Positions 35,182-44,442 are shown, counted from the stretch's first letter. The stretch is DNA of 64,000 nucleotides from Pseudomonas putida (GCF_028682175.1 NZ_JANHKS010000027.1:1-64000), one strand, 5' to 3'. A program made the numbers and translations. Notes: generated by a model not told the origin, from the sequence alone.

Positions 35182-35518
35182 AATGCGGGCGCCATGATAC
35201 TCATCTGGCCTGCGTGCGTCCATGCTGGCGAGTGACTGTTGTCGATTTCGTACGTTTCCGGATGTTGTAAGCAGCGTCGACCAGAGTTTTTTGCCAATGC
35301 GACGGCGTGCGTTCTTTTTTTCGAACACCCTATTGTCCTTTGCTGCTGTTGAACCTAGGATTCGTTTGAGATTTCAAACGCTCCCATTCGCTCGCCCTGC
35401 TGTCCGCGAGATGCGCAGGGGCCAGCGGCAGTTTTCCTGACGGCAGCCTCTTGATAGAGGCGCCTTTGAACAATCAATAATTCGCCCCGCCCTGCGCGGT
35501 GCTGTTTAGGAGGCCGAC
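35182..35518. promoter_or_regulatory. tRNA-Arg promoter and gabD upstream region
   Basis: About 337 bp with no gene. It includes an inverted repeat CGTTTGA-GATT-TCAAACG (35363-35380), a candidate operator for gabD. A strong ribosome-binding site AGGAGG lies 5 nt before the gabD ATG. Confidence 0.45.
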
Positions 35519-36961
35519 ATGCAGCTCAAAGATTCGAAGTTGTTCCGCCAGCAGGCGTACATCAATGGCGCCTGGGCCGATGCCGACAGTGGCCAGACCA
35601 TCAAGGTCAACAACCCGTCGAACAACGAGATTCTGGGTACTGTGCCGAAGATGGGCGCGGCCGAAACCCGCCGTGCGATCGAAGCTGCCGACAAGGCGCT
35701 GCCGGCCTGGCGTGCGCTGACTGCCAAAGAACGTGGCGCCAAGCTGCGTCGCTGGTTCGAGCTGATGCTGGAAAACCAGGATGACCTGGGCCGTCTGATG
35801 ACGCTGGAGCAGGGCAAGCCGCTGGCCGAAGCCAAGGGCGAGATTGCTTACGCTGCGTCGTTCATCGAGTGGTTCTCCGAAGAAGCCAAGCGCGTGTATG
35901 GCGACGTGATTCCTGGCCACCAGCCGGACAAGCGTCTGATCGTGCTGAAGCAGCCAATCGGCGTGACCGCTGCGATCACCCCGTGGAACTTCCCGGCTGC
36001 GATGATCACCCGTAAAGCCGGCCCTGCGCTGGCTGCCGGTTGCACCATGGTTCTGAAACCTGCTTCGCAAACCCCTTACTCCGCGCTGGCGCTGGCTGAA
36101 CTGGCCGAGCGCGCTGGCATCCCTGCTGGCGTGTTCAGTGTCGTGACCGGCAGCGCTGGCGACATCGGCACCGAGCTGACCAGCAACCCGATCGTGCGCA
36201 AGCTGTCGTTCACTGGTTCGACCGAGATTGGTCGTCAGCTGATGGCCGAATGTGCCCACGACATCAAGAAGGTCTCGCTGGAGTTGGGCGGCAACGCGCC
36301 GTTCATCGTGTTCGACGACGCGGACCTGGATAAGGCCGTCGAAGGCGCGATCATCTCCAAGTACCGCAACAACGGCCAGACGTGCGTCTGCGCCAACCGC
36401 ATCTATGTTCAGGATTCGGTCTACGACGCGTTCGCCGAGAAACTGCAGGCGGCGGTCGCCAAGCTGAAGGTCGGCGACGGCCTGGCCGATGGCACCACTA
36501 CTGGCCCGCTGATCGACGAAAAAGCGGTCGCCAAGGTCAAGGAACACATCGCTGATGCGCTGGGCAAAGGCGCGAAAGTGCTGAGCGGCGGCAACAGCCT
36601 GGAAGGCAACTTCTTCGAACCGACTATTCTGGTGAACGTGTCCAAGGATGCGGCCGTGGCCAAGGAAGAAACCTTCGGCCCGCTGGCGCCGCTGTTCCGC
36701 TTCAAAGACGAAGCTGAAGTGATCGCGATGGCCAACGACACCGAGTTCGGTCTGGCGTCGTACTTCTACGCGCAGAACATGAGCCGCGTGTTCCGCGTGG
36801 CCGAGGCGCTGGAGTACGGCATGGTGGGTATCAACACCGGCCTGATCTCCAACGAAGTCGCGCCGTTCGGTGGCGTGAAGGCTTCGGGCCTGGGCCGTGA
36901 AGGTTCCAAGTACGGCATTGAGGACTATCTGGAAATCAAATACCTCTGCCTTAGCGTTTGA
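35519..36961 (+). CDS. gabD: NAD(P)-dependent succinate-semialdehyde dehydrogenase
   Basis: This 480-residue aldehyde dehydrogenase is the second step of GABA breakdown, oxidising succinate semialdehyde to succinate. It has the cofactor region ITPWNFPAAMITRKAGPALAAGC, FTGSTEIGRQL, the general base Glu in ELGGNAPF (about 255) and the catalytic Cys in NNGQTCVCANR (about 289). Length and motifs match GabD of other pseudomonads. The partner aminotransferase gabT follows after a 289-bp gap that holds a large palindrome, so the two may be only partly co-transcribed. Confidence 0.95.
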   Translation: MQLKDSKLFRQQAYINGAWADADSGQTIKVNNPSNNEILGTVPKMGAAETRRAIEAADKALPAWRALTAKERGAKLRRWFELMLENQDDLGRLMTLEQGKPLAEAKGEIAYAASFIEWFSEEAKRVYGDVIPGHQPDKRLIVLKQPIGVTAAITPWNFPAAMITRKAGPALAAGCTMVLKPASQTPYSALALAELAERAGIPAGVFSVVTGSAGDIGTELTSNPIVRKLSFTGSTEIGRQLMAECAHDIKKVSLELGGNAPFIVFDDADLDKAVEGAIISKYRNNGQTCVCANRIYVQDSVYDAFAEKLQAAVAKLKVGDGLADGTTTGPLIDEKAVAKVKEHIADALGKGAKVLSGGNSLEGNFFEPTILVNVSKDAAVAKEETFGPLAPLFRFKDEAEVIAMANDTEFGLASYFYAQNMSRVFRVAEALEYGMVGINTGLISNEVAPFGGVKASGLGREGSKYGIEDYLEIKYLCLSV

Positions 36962-36988
36962 AGCTGCTGCGCTCGGTGAGGCTGCGTT

Positions 36989-37048
36989 GGCAAGGTTCGA
37001 AAAAATACTCATTGGCTACAGCCAACTCCGTTTTTTTCGAACCTTGCC
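36989..37048. repeat. long nested palindrome between gabD and gabT
   Basis: GGCAAGGTTCGAAAAAA (36989-37005) pairs with TTTTTTCGAACCTTGCC (37032-37048). An inner hairpin TTGGC-TACA-GCCAA lies at 37012-37025. The A and T runs inside the stem mean that it could stop transcription. The flanking text (GCTGCGTTGG ... GACCGTCGCTCGCGACGC) resembles dispersed intergenic repeats in gamma-proteobacteria. Confidence 0.7.
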
Positions 37049-37250
37049 GCCTTGCCTGACCGTCGCTCGCGACGCTTCAATGAGAAGTTCTAACCCGCGC
37101 AGCGCGAGAGCGACGTTGCGCGGGTATTTGTAGCACCCACCCATTTGGTGGCCGGGAGGCTGCGGCAGTCGATCATCGTATGCTGCCGCTGTTGACCCCG
37201 CCGCTTGATCCTTGAACCACGCCGCCCGATGAGCGGTGAATGAGGAAATC

Positions 37251-38534
37251 ATGAGCAAAACCAACGCATCCCTGATGAAACGCCGCGAAGCCGCTGTACC
37301 ACGTGGCGTTGGTCAAATTCACCCGATCTTCGCCGAGTCCGCGAAGAACGCTACCGTTACCGACGTTGAAGGTCGTGAGTTCATCGACTTCGCAGGCGGT
37401 ATCGCGGTACTGAACACCGGTCACCTGCACCCGAAAATCGTTGCGGCCGTTCAAGAGCAACTGACCAAGCTGACCCACACCTGCTTCCAGGTGCTGGCGT
37501 ACGAGCCGTATGTCGAGCTGTGCGAAAAAGTGAACGCCAAGGTTCCAGGCAACTTCGACAAGAAAACCCTGCTGGTCACCACCGGTTCCGAAGCGGTTGA
37601 AAACGCCGTCAAGATCGCTCGCGCTGCCACTGGCCGTGCTGGCGTTATCGCGTTCACCGGCGCTTACCACGGCCGCACCATGATGACCCTGGGTCTGACC
37701 GGTAAAGTCGTGCCTTACTCGGCCGGCATGGGCCTGATGCCAGGCGGCATCTTCCGCGCCTTGTACCCGAACGAGCTGCACGGTGTAAGCGTTGATGACT
37801 CCATCGCCAGTATCGAGCGCATCTTCAAGAACGACGCCGAGCCTAAAGACATCGCTGCGATCATCATCGAGCCTGTGCAGGGCGAAGGTGGTTTCTACGT
37901 CGCGCCGAAAGCCTTCATGGCTCGCCTGCGCGAACTGTGCGACAAGCACGGCATCCTGCTGATCGCTGACGAAGTGCAGACTGGCGCTGGCCGTACCGGC
38001 ACGTTCTTCGCCATGGAACAGATGGGCGTTGCCGCCGACCTGACCACTTTCGCCAAGTCCATCGCTGGCGGCTTCCCGCTGGCCGGTGTCTGCGGCAAGG
38101 CCGAATACATGGACGCCATCGCTCCAGGCGGCCTGGGCGGCACCTACGCCGGTAGCCCGATCGCGTGCGCGGCGGCCCTGGCGGTGATGGAAGTGTTCGA
38201 AGAAGAACACCTGCTGGACCGCTGCAAGGCTGTCGGCGAGCACCTGGTGACCGGTCTGAAGGCCATTCAGGCCAAGCACCCGGGCGTGATCGGTGAAGTG
38301 CGTGCCCTGGGCGCGATGATCGCCGTCGAGTGCTTCGAGAACGGTGACACCCACAAGCCAAACGCCGCTGCCGTGGCTTCCGTGGTCGCCAAGGCGCGCG
38401 AGAAGGGTCTGATCCTGCTGTCGTGCGGCACCTACGGTAACGTGCTGCGCGTGCTGGTTCCGCTGACCTCGCCAGACGAGCAACTGGATAAGGGCCTGAA
38501 AATCATCGAAGAGTGCTTCGCTGAAATCGGCTGA
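37251..38534 (+). CDS. gabT: 4-aminobutyrate aminotransferase
   Basis: This 427-residue class III PLP-dependent aminotransferase converts GABA and 2-oxoglutarate to succinate semialdehyde and glutamate, feeding GabD. Motifs: TTGSEAVENAVKIARAATGR (phosphate binding), FTGAYHGRTMMTLGLTGK, LIADEVQTGAGRTG with the PLP-ring Asp, and the Schiff-base Lys in TTFAKSIAGGFPL (about 270). The start at 37251 has GAGG 5 nt upstream. It is followed by a strong terminator. Confidence 0.95.
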   Translation: MSKTNASLMKRREAAVPRGVGQIHPIFAESAKNATVTDVEGREFIDFAGGIAVLNTGHLHPKIVAAVQEQLTKLTHTCFQVLAYEPYVELCEKVNAKVPGNFDKKTLLVTTGSEAVENAVKIARAATGRAGVIAFTGAYHGRTMMTLGLTGKVVPYSAGMGLMPGGIFRALYPNELHGVSVDDSIASIERIFKNDAEPKDIAAIIIEPVQGEGGFYVAPKAFMARLRELCDKHGILLIADEVQTGAGRTGTFFAMEQMGVAADLTTFAKSIAGGFPLAGVCGKAEYMDAIAPGGLGGTYAGSPIACAAALAVMEVFEEEHLLDRCKAVGEHLVTGLKAIQAKHPGVIGEVRALGAMIAVECFENGDTHKPNAAAVASVVAKAREKGLILLSCGTYGNVLRVLVPLTSPDEQLDKGLKIIEECFAEIG

Positions 38535-38576
38535 TGCCAGAAGGGCGCATTGTTGAAAATGTGACCTGTTCGTCAG

Positions 38577-38602
38577 AAAAAACCTGCTTCGGCAGGTTTT
38601 TT
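38577..38602 (+). terminator. rho-independent terminator of gabT
   Basis: AAAAAACCTGC-TTCG-GCAGGTTTTTT forms an 11-bp stem with a stable TTCG loop and T-run, 43 bp after the gabT stop. Confidence 0.92.
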
Positions 38603-38688
38603 CGTTTATTGACGTCAGAAATTTTGCTTTCGGCCTGTCTCCCACGCCAGTCTTTGACTAATGTACGAAGACTGGATGCCGGAGAGTC

Positions 38689-39912
38689 ATGATGACCGTT
38701 GTAGAGGCGCCTTCCGTTCCCCGTGTGTTGATCGCCGAAGCCGATCCCTGGGCCCGTGAGATGCTCAGTGAGTTGGTGCTGAATGTGCGTTGCGATGCAC
38801 AACTGGATGTGTGCCCGGATGGAAAGCAGGCTGTGGACCTCATGCGCGGGTTCATTCCTGACCTGGTGATCGCCTCCCGCGAGCTGCCCGGCGTGGATGG
38901 CCTGAGCCTGCTGCGTGGCGTGCGGATGCTCAAACGCCAGACGCCCGTACGCTTCATTCTGCTCAGCAGCCGCAATGACAGCGCCAGTGTGCGCGAGGCC
39001 GTGCAACTGGCGCCCACGGCGTACCTGACCAAACCCCTGAATATCGACAACCTGCGTCAGCGGCTGGAAAACCTGTTGCTGCGCGATGGCGCCCACGTGG
39101 CCTGCGAAGTGCCGGCACTGGCACCGGGCGTGGGGCTGGATGCATTTCTGGAAAAGCGTCGCGAGTTGGCCGATGGCGGGCCGTTGTACGTCGATGTGCG
39201 AGAAGTGCTGACGCGCAGCCGTAATGCCGCCGGCGTCGATCTCAAGCTGCTGGAACACGAGCTGATCGAGGACCCGCATGTCACGGCTGTGCTGATTGCT
39301 GCATCCAACAGCGCTTCGCAGCACCAGGGCAAACCGCAGCAGACCCTCGGCCAGGCGCTGACCACGTTGGGCGCCACCCAAAGCGCGAATCTGGTTCAGG
39401 GGCTGGCACTCAAGCGCGGCGCGATCCTCACGGACGCCAATCTCATCCTGCAGGCCAGCCAGATCTGGGATGTCTCGCGGCGCACCGCAGGTTATGCGCG
39501 CATCCTGGCGCGCACGCTGGATTTGAACCACGAGCGTTGTTATTGCGCCGGATTGCTCAGAAGCCTGGGGGACTTGTCCGTGGTGCGTTGTCTGCAGGAG
39601 TGGTTGCAGGCCGGCGGCACGCTGGACGAAACCACCATCGCCCGTGCCCTTGAGCAGTATTCCGCCGCGTTCGGCTCGGCCTTGCGCACCCGCTGGCGCT
39701 TGCCGCTGGAGCTGCGTGAGTTGATTGCGGCGGTTTATCAGTACAACACCGGGGTCTATACCCGGGAGGTGTTGGCGATGAACCTGGCTGGGCAAATGGG
39801 GCGGCTGGGGCTGGAAGATCCGCTGGAGGCGCTGGCCAAGAGCAAATCGGCGCGGCTGCTGAAGGTCAATGCGACGGATCTTGAGCGGGTGCGGAACAAG
39901 CTGGTGGCGTGA
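38689..39912 (+). CDS. pseudo-receiver/HDOD-domain protein
   Basis: The 407-residue protein has an N-terminal receiver fold (about 11-130) and a C-terminal HDOD domain (about 190-390, LKLLEHELIEDPHV onwards). The receiver keeps the acidic pair (IAEADPW) and the conserved Lys (YLTKPLN). The phospho-acceptor Asp is replaced by Ser63 in VIASRELPGVDG, so phosphorylation is unlikely. HDOD domains are non-catalytic relatives of HD phosphohydrolases and often serve in c-di-GMP or chemotaxis-linked signalling. GGAG precedes the tandem ATG. It is monocistronic; a PAS-GGDEF cyclase lies convergently downstream across a REPIN. Confidence 0.85.
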   Translation: MMTVVEAPSVPRVLIAEADPWAREMLSELVLNVRCDAQLDVCPDGKQAVDLMRGFIPDLVIASRELPGVDGLSLLRGVRMLKRQTPVRFILLSSRNDSASVREAVQLAPTAYLTKPLNIDNLRQRLENLLLRDGAHVACEVPALAPGVGLDAFLEKRRELADGGPLYVDVREVLTRSRNAAGVDLKLLEHELIEDPHVTAVLIAASNSASQHQGKPQQTLGQALTTLGATQSANLVQGLALKRGAILTDANLILQASQIWDVSRRTAGYARILARTLDLNHERCYCAGLLRSLGDLSVVRCLQEWLQAGGTLDETTIARALEQYSAAFGSALRTRWRLPLELRELIAAVYQYNTGVYTREVLAMNLAGQMGRLGLEDPLEALAKSKSARLLKVNATDLERVRNKLVA

Positions 39913-39919
39913 AATCCGA

Positions 39920-40014
39920 TCCGTAGCAGCACGGCTTGCCGGCGGGGGCGGAGTGTCAGTGATCGATGTAGTGACTGACACGCCGCTCCCGCCGGCAAGC
40001 CGTGCTGCTACGGG
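39920..40014. repeat. REPIN, CGTAGCAGCACGGCTTGCCGGCGGG family
   Basis: The inverted arms at 39921-39945 and 39987-40012 enclose a GAGTGTCAGTGATCGATGTAGTGACTGACACGCC spacer that is itself partly palindromic. It sits between convergent genes. Confidence 0.9.
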
Positions 40015-40031
40015 CAGGTGTGCGCCGGGAA

Positions 40032-41009
40032 TTACACCAACACAATCTGATTCTTGCCCTGACGCTTGGCCTGGTACATCGCCGCATCGGAGCGGGCGAA
40101 CAGGGCTTCCAGGCTCTGGTCCTGTTTGCCGAGATTGGTCAGGCCCTGGCTTGCCGTGATGCCGAAGCTCTTGTCGTCACGGGTGAACACCAGGCGCTGG
40201 ATTTCCCGTTGCAGACGCTCGGCGATCTGCTTGGCCATGTCCGGTGCGCAGCCAGGGAACACCGCCGCGAACTCCTCGCCGCCAATCCGCCCGAACAGGT
40301 CGCCGCGTCGTAACGTCTTGCGACCGCATTCGGCAATGCGTTGCAGCACCACGTCGCCTTCCTGATGCCCGTAGGTGTCATTGACCAGCTTGAAGTCATC
40401 CACGTCCAGCAGCAGAAACGCCATCGGCGTGCCCTGCAGGCGGGCCTGTTCGAACTCGCGTTGCGCGCACTCGAAGAAGTGACGACGGTTGCTGCTCTGG
40501 GTGAGGACGTCGGTGGTGGCCAGGCGTTGAAGCTCGTCTTCGAGCTGTTTCTTCTCGGTGATGTCTTCGGCGATGCCGACCACGGTCAGGCGCTGGCCGG
40601 CCTGATGGCTGACGAAGCATTTGTCACTGAGCCAGCGCACCTGGCCGTCGGCGCGGATGATGCGGTACTCGCGATCTTCGATGGAGCCCTTTTCCAGCAC
40701 TTCACTCAAGCTGCGCTCGGCGTAGTCCAGGTCGTCGGGGTAGATACTGTCGCGCCACTCGCCGAAGTCGGCCAGCAGCAGCCCTGCGGAGCGACCGAAA
40801 ATACGCTCGTACGCGGGGCTTACGTAGATCATGCGCTGAGTTTGCCAGTCGAACGCCCAGAGTACGGCGTTGACGCTGACCAGAAGAGAGCTGAAAAGCT
40901 GTTCCCGCTCGCTCAGGCGTGCCACTTCGGCCTGGGCGTGCATCAATGCCAGCAGGGTTTCTGCTGTTGCGGGTGTTTCGATCGAGGATGTCGAGTTGTC
41001 CATGAGCAC
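40032..41009 (-). CDS. PAS-GGDEF diguanylate cyclase
   Basis: This 325-residue cytoplasmic enzyme is predicted to make c-di-GMP from two GTP. It has a PAS domain (about 40-155, with WAFDWQTQRMIYVSPAYERIFG and the C-terminal DITEKKQLEDELQ linker). The GGDEF domain (about 160-325) has an intact active site RIGGEEF. An inhibitory-site RxxD (RRGD) lies at the proper distance before it. Product feedback inhibition is therefore likely. The start is GTG 41009 (GAG 5-6 nt upstream) or ATG 41003. A similar PAS-GGDEF gene lies near desA in P. aeruginosa. Confidence 0.9.
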   Translation of the reverse strand: MLMDNSTSSIETPATAETLLALMHAQAEVARLSEREQLFSSLLVSVNAVLWAFDWQTQRMIYVSPAYERIFGRSAGLLLADFGEWRDSIYPDDLDYAERSLSEVLEKGSIEDREYRIIRADGQVRWLSDKCFVSHQAGQRLTVVGIAEDITEKKQLEDELQRLATTDVLTQSSNRRHFFECAQREFEQARLQGTPMAFLLLDVDDFKLVNDTYGHQEGDVVLQRIAECGRKTLRRGDLFGRIGGEEFAAVFPGCAPDMAKQIAERLQREIQRLVFTRDDKSFGITASQGLTNLGKQDQSLEALFARSDAAMYQAKRQGKNQIVLV

Positions 41010-41142
41010 TGCATCTCAGAATAAGGTGCGGCGCACAGCCACAACATGTCACACAGCATAGTGCGAAGGTGCTAATGAGATGGGCATAGTGGCACTAAGT
41101 TCCGACGAGCGCGTGCTCATGGAGCACGCGCTGATTAACGGC

Positions 41143-42327
41143 CTAGGCGTGAGAAGGGCGTAGCGAGTAGGTCTTGAGCTGATCGGCGAAGTCGCGCAGG
41201 GACTGGATGCCGCTGGCTTCGGCTTCGTGTACCCAGTCCTTGATGGCGGCCAGCATGTCGTGGCCGTTGCTGCTGGTGCGGGCCCAGATCTGTTGCAGCG
41301 CCAGGCGTTTTTCGTAGATCACCTTCAACGCCTGGCTGTGCTCGAGCATGGTCTGGATGTGCAACTGATGCTTGTCATCCAGCAGGCTGGTTTCCCGGGA
41401 CAGCAGGCGTTTGGCGCGGCGGAACTGGTGGCGAACCGAGGCGTCGGCCTTGGCCAGTTCCTGTTTGACCAGCGGCGCGATCACCAGCTTGCGGTACTGG
41501 GCCATGATCTGGAACCGGTTGTTGAGGATCGCCATGGCGGTGTCCATGTCCACATGGCCCTTGCCCTCGACGCGGTGCGCGATTGGGGCGACCCGCTGCA
41601 CCTTGGCCAGGCGCAGCCAGCAGAACAGCTTGATCCACGCCCAGCCCATGTCGAACTCCCAGCGCTTGACCGAAAGCTTGGCGGAGTTGGGGTAGGTGTG
41701 GTGGTTGTTGTGCAGTTCTTCACCGCCGATCAGGATGCCCCACGGCAGCAGGTTGGTCGCTGCGTCACGGCATTCGAAGTTGCGATACCCCACGGCATGG
41801 CCCAGGCCGTTGACCACGCCGGCGGCCCACAGCGGGATCCAGATCATCTGGATCGCCCAGACCGTGATGCCGATGACGCCGAACAGCGCCAGGTCCAGGA
41901 CCGCCATGATCGCGATGCCCAGTTTCGGGTAGCGCGAATACAGGTTGCGTTCGATCCAGTCTTCGGGGCAGTTCTTGCCGTAGATGCGCAGCGTTTCAGG
42001 GTTCTCGGCTTCGCTGCGATACAGCTCCGCGCCCTTGCGCAGAACGGTCGACAGGCCCTTGACCACCGGGCTGTGGGGGTCGTCTGCGGTTTCGCATTTG
42101 GCGTGGTGCTTGCGGTGGACGGCCGTCCACTCGCGGGTATTCTGCGCCGTGGTCAGCCACAGCCAGAAACGGAAAAAGTGCTTGAGGCCGGCGTTGAGTT
42201 CCAGCGAGCGGTGAGCTGAATAGCGATGAAGATAGACCGTGACGCCGACGATGGTGACGTGGGTCATTGCCAGAATGACTGCGACCAATTGCCAGACGGA
42301 AAGGTCGAGCAGACCGTTGTTCCACAT
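41143..42327 (-). CDS. desA: delta-9 fatty acid desaturase DesA
   Basis: This 394-residue membrane desaturase introduces a double bond into phospholipid acyl chains. It has the three histidine boxes HRYSAH, HRKHH and HNNHH, and helices around ILAMTHVTIVGVTVYL and FGVIGITVWAIQMIWIPLW. Length equals P. aeruginosa DesA, and the neighbouring order desA-(PA0285)-oscA-sbp-cysTWA is the same as in P. aeruginosa. The start at 42327 (MWNNGLLDLS) is the family start; an extension to 42408 is unlikely to be translated. Confidence 0.92.
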   Translation of the reverse strand: MWNNGLLDLSVWQLVAVILAMTHVTIVGVTVYLHRYSAHRSLELNAGLKHFFRFWLWLTTAQNTREWTAVHRKHHAKCETADDPHSPVVKGLSTVLRKGAELYRSEAENPETLRIYGKNCPEDWIERNLYSRYPKLGIAIMAVLDLALFGVIGITVWAIQMIWIPLWAAGVVNGLGHAVGYRNFECRDAATNLLPWGILIGGEELHNNHHTYPNSAKLSVKRWEFDMGWAWIKLFCWLRLAKVQRVAPIAHRVEGKGHVDMDTAMAILNNRFQIMAQYRKLVIAPLVKQELAKADASVRHQFRRAKRLLSRETSLLDDKHQLHIQTMLEHSQALKVIYEKRLALQQIWARTSSNGHDMLAAIKDWVHEAEASGIQSLRDFADQLKTYSLRPSHA

Positions 42328-42504
42328 AGGCTGAAATGCCCTCGGTTGTAACGCGAACAGATGGCGGGCGGCGATGGACCGACCCGATGCGGCAGCGCGC
42401 ATTATCACTTAGCCAGCAGAGAAAACCAGTCGGCGATTTCGTAAAGCGTCGCAGGATGTTTCTTCCTCTATAATCCGTTTATTTCGTATGGCTTTGGCTT
42501 TTCC

Positions 42505-44427
42505 ATGTCGACTATTACCCGTGATGCGCTCAAAACCGCACTGTTGTATGGGCTGCTGTCGATTTTCTGGCTAGCGTTCAGCGACTACCTGCTCCCCCTT
42601 CTGATCGATGATTCGATTCAGCTCGCCCGTGCCCAACTGATGAGCGGTTATGGCTGGCTGGCGCTCAGTGCGCTGTGCATTTTCCTCGCCCGCGCGCGGT
42701 TGTCGGGGCTGATGAGCGCAAGAAGCCGCGCCCGCCAGGACAAGGACATGCAAAGCCTGCGGCTGGCCGCGGCGGTGTTCGACTGCACGCTGGAAGGGGT
42801 GCTGGTCACCGACGCCGACGGGGTGATTGTCCACGTCAACCGGGCGTTCATGGAAATCACCGGCTACCAGCAGGACGAAGTGCTCGGCCAGCGGCCCAGC
42901 AAGTTCAAGTCCGGGCGCCACGGCCCCGATTTCTACGAGCGCATGTACAAGACTGTGCTGAGTGCAGGGCAATGGAGCGGCGAAATCTGGAACCGGCGCA
43001 AGAGCGGTGAAATCTACCCGCAGTGGCAGAGCATTCGCACCGTCAAGAACGATCAGGGCGCGATCACACATTTCGTTGCAGTCTTTTCCGATATTTCCTC
43101 GATCAAGCATTCCCAGCAGGAACTGGCCCATGCGGCGCATTACGACGCACTGACCGGCCTGCCCAACCGTCTGCTGTTCTCGGACCGTGCCGAGCAGGCG
43201 CACACCCATGCCCGGCGCAGCAAGCAGTCGTTGGGGCTGCTGCTGATCGATCTGGACCACTTCAAACACATCAACGACAGCCTGGGCCACAACACCGGCG
43301 ACGAGGTGCTCAAGGCGGTCAGCGAACGGCTGGTCCGGCTGGTGGACAAGGGCGCGACGCTGGCCAGGCTTGGCGGCGATGAGTTTGCAGTGCTGGTGGA
43401 GGGGCCGAGGCAGTCCGTGCATGTGGTGGAGCTGGCGCAGGCGCTGCTGGACGGGCTGCGTGAGCCGTTTGTCATCGCTGAACAGACGCTGTTTCTGACG
43501 GCCAGCATCGGCATCAGCCTGTTTCCAAACGATGCGATGAACGCCGCGCAACTGCTGCGCAATGCCGACACGGCGCTGTTCCAGGCCAAGAGTCAGGGCC
43601 GCGAAGGCTACGCGCTGTACGCCGAAGAACTCACCGCGCACGCCCAGCGCCGGCTGGAGCTGACGGCTGAATTGCGGCGGGCCATCGAGCTGGACGAGTT
43701 GCGGGTGTTCTACCAGCCGATCCATAACCTCAAGACCCGCCGTATCGAAGGCGTCGAGGCGCTTGTGCGCTGGTGCCATCCGCAGCGCGGGATGGTATCG
43801 CCGGGGGAGTTCATTCCGGTGGCCGAGCAGAGCGGCCTGATCGCCGACATCGACAACTGGGTGCTGACCCAGGCGTGTCGGCAGATGTGCCTGTGGCATG
43901 AGGCGGGAGTCGGGCTGTCGTTCGTGGCGGTCAACGTGTCGAGCCGGCTGTTCGGGCGCGGTGACCTGGACACTCGCGTTGCCCAGGTGCTGGCCGAAAC
44001 GGGGCTGGCGCCTGAGTTCCTGGAGCTTGAAGTGACCGAGAGCGCGGTCATGGACGACCCCGAGCAGGCCATTGAGCAGATGCACCGGTTGCGTGAGCTG
44101 GGGCTGAAGCTGTCCATCGATGATTTCGGCACCGGGTATTCGTCGATGCTGCGCCTCAAGCGCATGCCGGTGCAGAAGCTCAAGATCGACCAGGGGTTCG
44201 TGGCGGGCCTGCCGGGGGACGATGACGACATCGCCATCGTTCGCGCGATCATCGCGCTGGCCAAAGCCATGGGCATGCGGGTGCTGGCCGAAGGCATCGA
44301 GCAGGCCGATCAGGCGGCGTTCCTGTTGCATAACCAGTGCGAGTTGGGCCAGGGGTACTGGTTCGCCCGCCCGGTGCCAGCCGAGCAGATCGACTGGGAG
44401 CATGCACCGGTATTCGCCACCGCCTGA
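42505..44427 (+). CDS. pipA: membrane PAS-GGDEF-EAL c-di-GMP enzyme (PipA homologue)
   Basis: The 640-residue protein has two N-terminal helices (about 10-32 and 45-65) and a PAS domain (about 85-210). The GGDEF domain (about 215-385) has intact RLGGDEF. The EAL domain (about 390-640) has intact VEALVRW and DDFGTGYSS. The I-site residues before GGDEF are absent. By position (between desA and oscA) and architecture it corresponds to P. aeruginosa PA0285/PipA, reported as a phosphodiesterase. Both catalytic motifs look intact here, so net activity cannot be predicted. It is divergent from desA. Confidence 0.88.
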   Translation: MSTITRDALKTALLYGLLSIFWLAFSDYLLPLLIDDSIQLARAQLMSGYGWLALSALCIFLARARLSGLMSARSRARQDKDMQSLRLAAAVFDCTLEGVLVTDADGVIVHVNRAFMEITGYQQDEVLGQRPSKFKSGRHGPDFYERMYKTVLSAGQWSGEIWNRRKSGEIYPQWQSIRTVKNDQGAITHFVAVFSDISSIKHSQQELAHAAHYDALTGLPNRLLFSDRAEQAHTHARRSKQSLGLLLIDLDHFKHINDSLGHNTGDEVLKAVSERLVRLVDKGATLARLGGDEFAVLVEGPRQSVHVVELAQALLDGLREPFVIAEQTLFLTASIGISLFPNDAMNAAQLLRNADTALFQAKSQGREGYALYAEELTAHAQRRLELTAELRRAIELDELRVFYQPIHNLKTRRIEGVEALVRWCHPQRGMVSPGEFIPVAEQSGLIADIDNWVLTQACRQMCLWHEAGVGLSFVAVNVSSRLFGRGDLDTRVAQVLAETGLAPEFLELEVTESAVMDDPEQAIEQMHRLRELGLKLSIDDFGTGYSSMLRLKRMPVQKLKIDQGFVAGLPGDDDDIAIVRAIIALAKAMGMRVLAEGIEQADQAAFLLHNQCELGQGYWFARPVPAEQIDWEHAPVFATA

Positions 44428-44442
44428 CCGGCGATGGTCAAC

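Noticed and set aside
35474..38645. Long minus-strand open frames (512 and 490 codons) opposite gabD and gabT
   Set aside because: They are antisense shadows in G+C-rich DNA: His/Arg/Gln/Asp-rich composition, no homology, and they cover clear gabD and gabT genes.
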